A stretch of DNA of 11,670 bases, from NCBI GenBank assembly GCA_017529085.1, contig JAFXOC010000408.1, positions 1 to 11,670 of the forward strand. Direction: 5' to 3'. The notes under the pieces are model-generated. The model was not told the DNA's origin. It did not search any database and was given only the letters and a program-made list of their open reading frames with translations. Positions 7,967 through 11,670 of this stretch are shown here, piece by piece. The first letter of the stretch is position 1, and each line of letters starts with the position of its first letter. A program made the position numbers and the translations under genes. This DNA comes from Selenomonadaceae bacterium. Lineage in GTDB: Bacteria; Bacillota; Negativicutes; Selenomonadales; Selenomonadaceae.

Positions 7967-8409
7967 ATAATGTATTGGTTATAAACGGTCCCAATTTAAA
8001 TTTATTGGGAACAAGAGAGCCTGAAATTTATGGCTCGGACACTTTACAAGACGTTGAAAATCGCATGAAAAAATACGCGAACAAATTCAATGTTGGCATC
8101 GATTTTTTTCAATCAAACCACGAAGGCGAAATCGTAGACTCTATACAAGCCGCAAGGGATAAATACGGCTTTATCATAATAAACGCCGCAGCGTATACCC
8201 ATACCAGCGTGGCAATTCGCGATGCGCTTTCCGCCATCGAAATTCCTTCAATAGAAGTTCATATATCAAACATTCATAAAAGGGAGCATTTCAGACATAA
8301 GTCATATCTATCCTCAGTTGTAACTGGGCAAGTAATGGGACTTGGTATTGAAAGTTATATGGCGGCTCTTTTTGCGGCGCTTATAAAGATGGGGGTTAAA
8401 ATTGAATAA
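7963..8409 (+). CDS. aroQ: Type II 3-dehydroquinate dehydratase
   Basis: AroQ dehydrates 3-dehydroquinate to 3-dehydroshikimate, the third step of the shikimate pathway. The 148-residue length is typical of the dodecameric type II enzyme. Motifs are INGPNLNLLGTREPEIYG, with R18 and the catalytic tyrosine Y23 on the flexible loop, QSNHEGE (about 50-56), AYTHTS (H80), and IEVHISN with the catalytic histidine H100, then FRHKSYLS. The stretch before AYTHTS reads INAA where INP is more usual, a minor variation. The start overlaps the U32 stop as ATGA, with AAGGG upstream at spacing of about 7. The aroQ-pepP-efp order matches the Bacillus yqhS-yqhT-efp cluster. Confidence 0.96.
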   Translation: MNNVLVINGPNLNLLGTREPEIYGSDTLQDVENRMKKYANKFNVGIDFFQSNHEGEIVDSIQAARDKYGFIIINAAAYTHTSVAIRDALSAIEIPSIEVHISNIHKREHFRHKSYLSSVVTGQVMGLGIESYMAALFAALIKMGVKIE

Positions 8410-9484
8410 GTCAAGACTTAACTCCCTTTATTCTGTTATGAAAGAGAAAAAAGCGCCGCTCCTTATCATATCGAAACCGGAAAACATTCGTTATCTAAGC
8501 GGGTTTACGGGTATGGACGCGCTCTTAGTAGTTACCGAACAGGAAAAATTTCTTGTAACCGACCAACGGTATACGGAACAAGCTTCGACGGAGGCTCCGC
8601 TTTACAAAATTGTAAAACAGGAAGACGGTCTTTGGAAAAAAACCATCGAGGTTTTAACAAAACTTTTAAAGCAGCTTAACACAAAAAAAATCGCCTTCGA
8701 GGGCAAATATATTTCCTATTCGGTTTACGCCCTTCTATGGGAAACTTTTAAGGGAGCAGAATTTATAAATCTTTCGTTAGACTCTTTAAGGGAAGTGAAA
8801 GATGAAGAGGAAATTTCCTGCATAAAAAAAGCATGCGCAATAGCGGATTTAGCCTTTGACGAAGTTTTAAAATATTTGCGCCCGGGGCTTAAAGAGTACG
8901 AAGTGGCGGCTTTTTTGGAAAACGTTATGCGAAAAAACGGCTCGGAGCGCCCCGCGTTTGACACTATTGTAGCGTCGGGAATTCGTGGCAGTTTACCCCA
9001 CGGAATCGCTACAGAAAAGTTGATTATTTCGGGAGAATTTGTTACAATGGATTTCGGAGCCGTACACAATGGTTATTCTTCAGACATAACCAGAACTGTG
9101 GCGGTGGGCGCTGTTGACGATGAGATGCGGCAAGTTTACGAAACCGTTTTAAAGGCGCAGATGACGGCTCTTCCATATATAAAAACCGGCGAAAGCGGTA
9201 AAAAGCCCAATGAAATAGCAAAAAAAACATTAGGCGAATATGACAAATATTTTTTACACAGTTTAGGGCATGGCGTAGGTCTTGAGATTCACGAAAATCC
9301 CAGACTTTCAAAAACAAGCGAATGCGCCGCTCTTCAACAAAACATGATTGTCACCGACGAACCGGGAATTTACATAGAAGGAAGATTCGGCGTAAGAATT
9401 GAAGACACCGTTCTTGTAACCGACAAGGGCGGCGAACCGCTTACAAAAAGCGACAAGAGTTTAATTGAGATTTTGGAGGTATAA
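8402..9484 (+). CDS. Xaa-Pro aminopeptidase-type M24 family metallopeptidase
   Basis: This 360-residue cytoplasmic protein fits the M24B family (YqhT/PepQ-like), which cleaves Xaa-Pro bonds using two metal ions. The creatinase-like N-terminal domain (about 1-130) has PENIRYLSGFTG; the pita-bread catalytic domain follows. All five metal ligands are recognisable: D217 and D228 in MDFGAVHNGYSSDITRT, H290 in LGHGVGLEIHE, E320 in TDEPGIYIEG and E334 in RIEDTVLVT. The start is TTG at 8402, 8 bp inside aroQ, with GGGGG (8391-8395) at spacing 6; the normal family N-terminus needs residues upstream of the next Met (codon 13). Dipeptidase versus aminopeptidase use cannot be separated by eye. Confidence 0.92.
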   Translation: MNKSRLNSLYSVMKEKKAPLLIISKPENIRYLSGFTGMDALLVVTEQEKFLVTDQRYTEQASTEAPLYKIVKQEDGLWKKTIEVLTKLLKQLNTKKIAFEGKYISYSVYALLWETFKGAEFINLSLDSLREVKDEEEISCIKKACAIADLAFDEVLKYLRPGLKEYEVAAFLENVMRKNGSERPAFDTIVASGIRGSLPHGIATEKLIISGEFVTMDFGAVHNGYSSDITRTVAVGAVDDEMRQVYETVLKAQMTALPYIKTGESGKKPNEIAKKTLGEYDKYFLHSLGHGVGLEIHENPRLSKTSECAALQQNMIVTDEPGIYIEGRFGVRIEDTVLVTDKGGEPLTKSDKSLIEILEV

Positions 9485-9485
9485 T

Positions 9486-10043
9486 ATGATTTCGAGTACA
9501 GATTTTCGCACGGGGCTTACCATTGAGATTGACGGCGGCGTGTGGCAGGTTGTGGATTTTCAACACGTAAAACCCGGAAAAGGCGCAGCTTTTGTCCGTA
9601 CAAAGATTAAGAATGTGGAGACAGGAGCGGTTGTAGAGCGCACATTTAACCCCAATGAGAAAATGCCTGCGGCGCATCTTGACACCCGCAGTATGCAGTA
9701 TCTTTATGAATCCGACGGCGCTTACACCTTTATGGATTCGGAAAGTTACGAGCAGACAGAGCTTACAAAGGAGCAGCTTGGGGACGCGCTAAATTACTTA
9801 ATGGAAAACATGGATGTCAGCATCCAGTCGTTTAAAGGTCGCATTATCGGCATAACTTTGCCTAACTCCGTAAACTTAAAAGTCGTTGAATGCGAACCCG
9901 GCGTTAAGGGCAACACCGCAACTGGCGCGACAAAGATGGCAAAAGTTGAAACCGGTTATGAAGTTAAAGTGCCGCTTTTCGTAAACGAGGGCGATGTGTT
10001 GAGAATAGATACTCGCACAGGCAATTATATCGAAAGAGCCTAA
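9486..10043 (+). CDS. efp: Translation elongation factor P
   Basis: EF-P binds stalled ribosomes between the P and E sites and helps form bonds in proline runs. The 185-residue protein has the three-domain family length. The tip loop reads HVKPGKGAAFVRTK, with K32 at the position modified in other bacteria (5-aminopentanol on K32 in Bacillus, beta-lysine in E. coli). LEN-type C-terminal elements are seen as PLFVNEGDVLRIDTRTG. The ATG at 9486 has GGAGG (9475-9479) at spacing 6, the strongest ribosome site in this operon, in line with high expression. It follows the M24 gene by 1 bp and ends the operon at a strong terminator. No epm-type modification gene is seen in the window. Confidence 0.97.
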   Translation: MISSTDFRTGLTIEIDGGVWQVVDFQHVKPGKGAAFVRTKIKNVETGAVVERTFNPNEKMPAAHLDTRSMQYLYESDGAYTFMDSESYEQTELTKEQLGDALNYLMENMDVSIQSFKGRIIGITLPNSVNLKVVECEPGVKGNTATGATKMAKVETGYEVKVPLFVNEGDVLRIDTRTGNYIERA

Positions 10044-10069
10044 AAAAAGCCGCGAAAGCGGCTTTTTTT
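10042..10069 (+). terminator. Intrinsic terminator after efp
   Basis: GCCGC (10049-10053), a GAAA tetraloop and GCGGC (10058-10062) form a perfect stem, preceded by seven A and followed by seven T, so the helix can extend as A-U pairs. It overlaps the efp stop codon and can act in both directions. It ends the mltG-to-efp transcription unit. Confidence 0.93.
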
Positions 10070-10326
10070 AGGCCCTATAAATATTTGGGCTTGATTTGGC
10101 TTCCTCGTTCAAAGATAAGAAGGTAAAAGAAGTGCCAAATTTTCTGTTACTGCATTTTTTATCGTTTATAACCATATCTGATAACACTTCATTATTCCAT
10201 GCAGCTCTGATAACCGCAAAATCTTTTTAACTGCTGCTCTCGTGTAAGAAATATTCATGGTCTTCCCATCAAACACCCTCTTTTTTAGATATGCCATAAA
10301 TGAATGCCATTCATATCATAATAGAT
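10070..10326. other. Gene-poor spacer with possible decayed minus-strand coding and a palindrome
   Basis: No convincing gene lies here. On the minus strand a 43-codon open frame (10297 down to 10166) reads MAYLKKRVFDGKTMNISYTR..., and its middle part, MNISYTRAAVKKI, faintly resembles the N-terminus of RelE/ParE-type toxins. It stops early and lacks a ribosome binding site; a different minus-strand frame then stays open to about 10070. This looks like frameshifted remains, but I cannot name the parent gene. A perfect 15-bp palindrome, ATGAATG-C-CATTCAT, lies at 10300-10314, just upstream of that small frame. No tRNA, promoter of good quality, or known RNA is seen. Confidence 0.4.
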
Positions 10327-10386
10327 TTTCGACATAAAAAAAACAAATTCCTATCACTTGCAGGAATTTTTTTTTTTATGTCGAAA
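10327..10386. repeat. 60-bp inverted repeat with TGTCGAA tips (terminator-like hairpin)
   Basis: The left arm starts TTTCGACAT, runs through an A-tract to TTCCT; the right arm starts AGGAA, runs through eleven T and ends ATGTCGAAA. The arms match for about 25 bp except one extra C in the left A-tract, with a 9-nt loop. The form suits a bidirectional terminator. Both tips hold a perfect TGTCGAA, the core of the Spo0A box, in opposite orientation. It sits 45 bp before the phosphatase start. It could also be a dispersed repeat unit; only one copy is present in this window. Confidence 0.75.
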
Positions 10387-10430
10387 TGTTGCTTGTATTC
10401 TTCAAACATTATAAATTTGGAGGTAAATTT

Positions 10431-11525
10431 ATGATTAATAAACGTTTCCTAAAAGGAATTTTTGCAGGTTTAACTGCGTGTGTTATCGCTTTTGCCGGCT
10501 TTTCCGCAAACGTAGACGCCGCATCGCGCGCAGAAATCGCCGCCATTAACGTTAAATCCGCAGCGGATTTTCAGTACTGGAACGATAATTCTCCCACAAA
10601 GAAAAAAATAGTTGATTTTGTGGAAAGCGCTATAAACCCAAACAGCCCGGGATTTATTCCTAAAGAAGATAGAATCGCTACCTTTGATATGGACGGCACA
10701 TTTTACTGCGAAACCGCGCCGCTTTATTTTCAAGAAGTCATGTTTTTCCACCGGGTTCTTGAGGATAAATCATATAATCCACCGGAGGATTTGGTGAAAC
10801 TGGCCAAAACCATAAAACCTAAAATATACAATAAAGAAAAACTTACAAAAGAAGAGAGCAGACAACATTTTGAGGGGCTCACTAAGGCGTACAAAGGCAT
10901 GACTCCCGAGGAATATAGGGCGTATGTCAGAAATTTTATGGAAACGAACGAGACCGGGCTTTCAAATTTAAAGCGCGGCGAGGCTTTTTATCTTCCTATG
11001 GTGGAAGTTATATCGTATCTTGCAAACAACGGCTTTGACGTATATATCGACTCCGCCTGCGGAGTGCTTACCACTCGCGAACTTGTGGGCGACTTGTTCC
11101 CCATTCGATACGACAGAATCATAGGATCCGATTTTCATTTCACATCGACAAATATGGGAAACGATAAACCGGAGGGGCACCTTTACGATAGATTTAACGA
11201 AAAAATTGTGATTTCCGGAATTCCGCTTACGGATAACGCAAAGGTGCGTAAGATATTTTCCATATACAACCAGATTGGAAAAAAACCTGTGCTTGCCTTT
11301 GGAAATTCAATGGGTGACAGCGGAATGCTCGAATTTACCCTGCAAGACAACAAATATCCTTCGGCGGCGTTTTATGTCTTATGCGACGACGTTAAACGAG
11401 AACTCGGAAATTTGACCCGCGCCGCAAGCGATAAGAAATTTGCGGACAGCCGCGGCTGGAACACAATATCCATGCGGGACGAATTTAAAACAATTTACGG
11501 CGATAACGTAAAACGTACGAAATAA
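10431..11525 (+). CDS. Exported HAD-superfamily phosphatase
   Basis: A 364-residue hydrolase of the haloacid dehalogenase superfamily, probably acting outside the membrane. Residues 1-30 form a signal peptide (basic MINKRFLK, hydrophobic core, likely cut at VDA|A). A lipobox-like LTAC ends at C17, but it falls inside the hydrophobic core, so ordinary signal peptidase cleavage is favoured. HAD motif I is FDMDGT with nucleophile D86 and acid D88; motif II serine is probably S208 in VYIDSAC; K271 may be motif III; motif IV is GNSMGDSG with D296. A helical cap fills about 95-190. It resembles phosphoserine- or phosphorylcholine-phosphatase-like HADs; the substrate is unknown. ATG at 10431 has GGAGG (10419-10423), spacing 7. 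It is monocistronic or nearly so, between the inverted repeat and the next promoter. Confidence 0.85.
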   Translation: MINKRFLKGIFAGLTACVIAFAGFSANVDAASRAEIAAINVKSAADFQYWNDNSPTKKKIVDFVESAINPNSPGFIPKEDRIATFDMDGTFYCETAPLYFQEVMFFHRVLEDKSYNPPEDLVKLAKTIKPKIYNKEKLTKEESRQHFEGLTKAYKGMTPEEYRAYVRNFMETNETGLSNLKRGEAFYLPMVEVISYLANNGFDVYIDSACGVLTTRELVGDLFPIRYDRIIGSDFHFTSTNMGNDKPEGHLYDRFNEKIVISGIPLTDNAKVRKIFSIYNQIGKKPVLAFGNSMGDSGMLEFTLQDNKYPSAAFYVLCDDVKRELGNLTRAASDKKFADSRGWNTISMRDEFKTIYGDNVKRTK

Positions 11526-11533
11526 TCTATCTT

Positions 11534-11562
11534 TTGACAGTTTAACAATATCATGCTATGAT
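11534..11562 (+). promoter_or_regulatory. Near-consensus sigma-70/sigma-A promoter for the ABC transporter gene
   Basis: TTGACA (11534-11539) and TATGAT (11557-11562) are separated by exactly 17 bp. Transcription should start near 11567-11569, at the GGG. It lies 8 bp after the phosphatase stop, so the downstream gene has its own strong promoter. TATCAT-GCT-ATGATA across the -10 box is a small palindrome (11550-11564) that could also be an operator. Confidence 0.85.
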
Positions 11563-11567
11563 ACACG

Positions 11568-11633
11568 GGAATTACTCGGGATAATTCCAAAGGGAAACGC
11601 TCTTTGGAAAGCCGTAAAAGAAAGAGCAAGGTA
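11568..11633 (+). promoter_or_regulatory. Structured 5' leader with competing hairpins, possible translational switch
   Basis: Three hairpins can be drawn in this 66-nt leader. H1: GGAATTA (11568-11574) with TAATTCC (11582-11588). H2: TTCCAAAG (11585-11592) with CTTTGGAA (11602-11609). H3: GCTCTTT (11599-11605) with AAAGAGC (11621-11627). H2 shares bases with both H1 and H3, so H1 plus H3 excludes H2. H3 covers bases just before the AAGG and ATG (11634), so it could hide the ribosome site, while H2 would free it. I could not match it to a riboswitch class I know; the ligand, if any, is unknown. Confidence 0.5.
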
Positions 11634-11670
11634 ATGATAAGATTAGAGGGTATCGAAAAAACCTATGACA
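11634..11670 (+). CDS. ABC transporter ATP-binding protein, 5' end only (MetN-like)
   Basis: Only 12 codons lie in the window, reading MIRLEGIEKTYD, and the gene runs off the right edge. The pattern (M-I-x-L-x-x-I-x-K-x-Y) is the usual first strand of ABC ATPases and is especially like MetN, the ATPase of the methionine importer MetNIQ; other amino-acid or lipoprotein-export ATPases start similarly. The Walker motifs would lie beyond the edge. AAGG at 11628-11631 is only 2 bp from the ATG, so the working Shine-Dalgarno may be the weaker AAAGAG at 11621-11626, which the H3 hairpin would cover. The strong promoter at 11534 and the structured leader suggest regulated expression. Confidence 0.6.
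   Translation, partial: MIRLEGIEKTYD

Noticed and set aside
10327..10386. Insertion-sequence terminal repeats or a CRISPR unit
   Set aside because: The two arms are only 9 nt apart with no transposase between them, and there is no series of repeats and spacers.
11568..11633. Assignment of the leader to a named riboswitch (cobalamin, c-di-GMP or fluoride)
   Set aside because: Short look-alikes (AAAGGGAA, AAACGCT) occur, but the surrounding conserved stems and core bases of those classes are missing.

Overview
The window is a compact stretch of a low-to-moderate GC bacterial chromosome, almost entirely coding and almost entirely on the + strand. The gene order (ireB/UPF0297, ruvX, DUF1292, mltG, U32 peptidase-family gene; and aroQ, M24 peptidase, efp) is the one typical of Bacillota. 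Strong GGAGG-type ribosome binding sites, TTG starts and intrinsic terminators agree with that. The protein sequences look to me most like the Negativicutes/clostridial side of the phylum, but this is an impression and not something I can prove from the sequence.

Layout. Positions 1-129 hold an AT-rich leader with a likely promoter. An arginine-biosynthesis block follows: argC (130-1164), argJ (1178-2389), argB (2409-3293) and argD (3306-4502). ArgJ recycles the acetyl group and can also make N-acetylglutamate. ArgB carries both the N-terminal helix and the C-terminal signature of arginine-inhibited enzymes, so the block describes a cyclic pathway with feedback at the kinase. After a 68-bp gap without a visible terminator comes a cell-maintenance block: ireB (4571-4822), ruvX (4819-5250) and an acidic DUF1292 gene (5256-5591). 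An intrinsic terminator at 5601-5634 then precedes mltG (5649-6746), the U32/TrhP-like gene (6746-7966), aroQ (7963-8409), an M24 Xaa-Pro peptidase (8402-9484) and efp (9486-10043). These last five genes touch or overlap and are surely co-transcribed. A perfect GC-stem/poly-T terminator closes the run at 10042-10069.

The 387 bp between efp and the next gene differs from the rest: no good gene, a decayed-looking minus-strand segment, a 15-bp palindrome, and a 60-bp inverted repeat whose tips are perfect TGTCGAA (Spo0A-box-like) words. Next is an exported HAD-family phosphatase (10431-11525). Finally, a near-consensus promoter (11534-11562) drives a short leader with three mutually overlapping hairpins, just before the first 12 codons of an ABC transporter ATPase (11634 onward, MetN-like).

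Most of the window is ordinary housekeeping. The best candidates for something undescribed are the leader RNA at 11568-11633, which has the layout of a small translational switch, and the inverted repeat at 10327-10386. I see no CRISPR array, insertion sequence, tRNA, rRNA or defence system.
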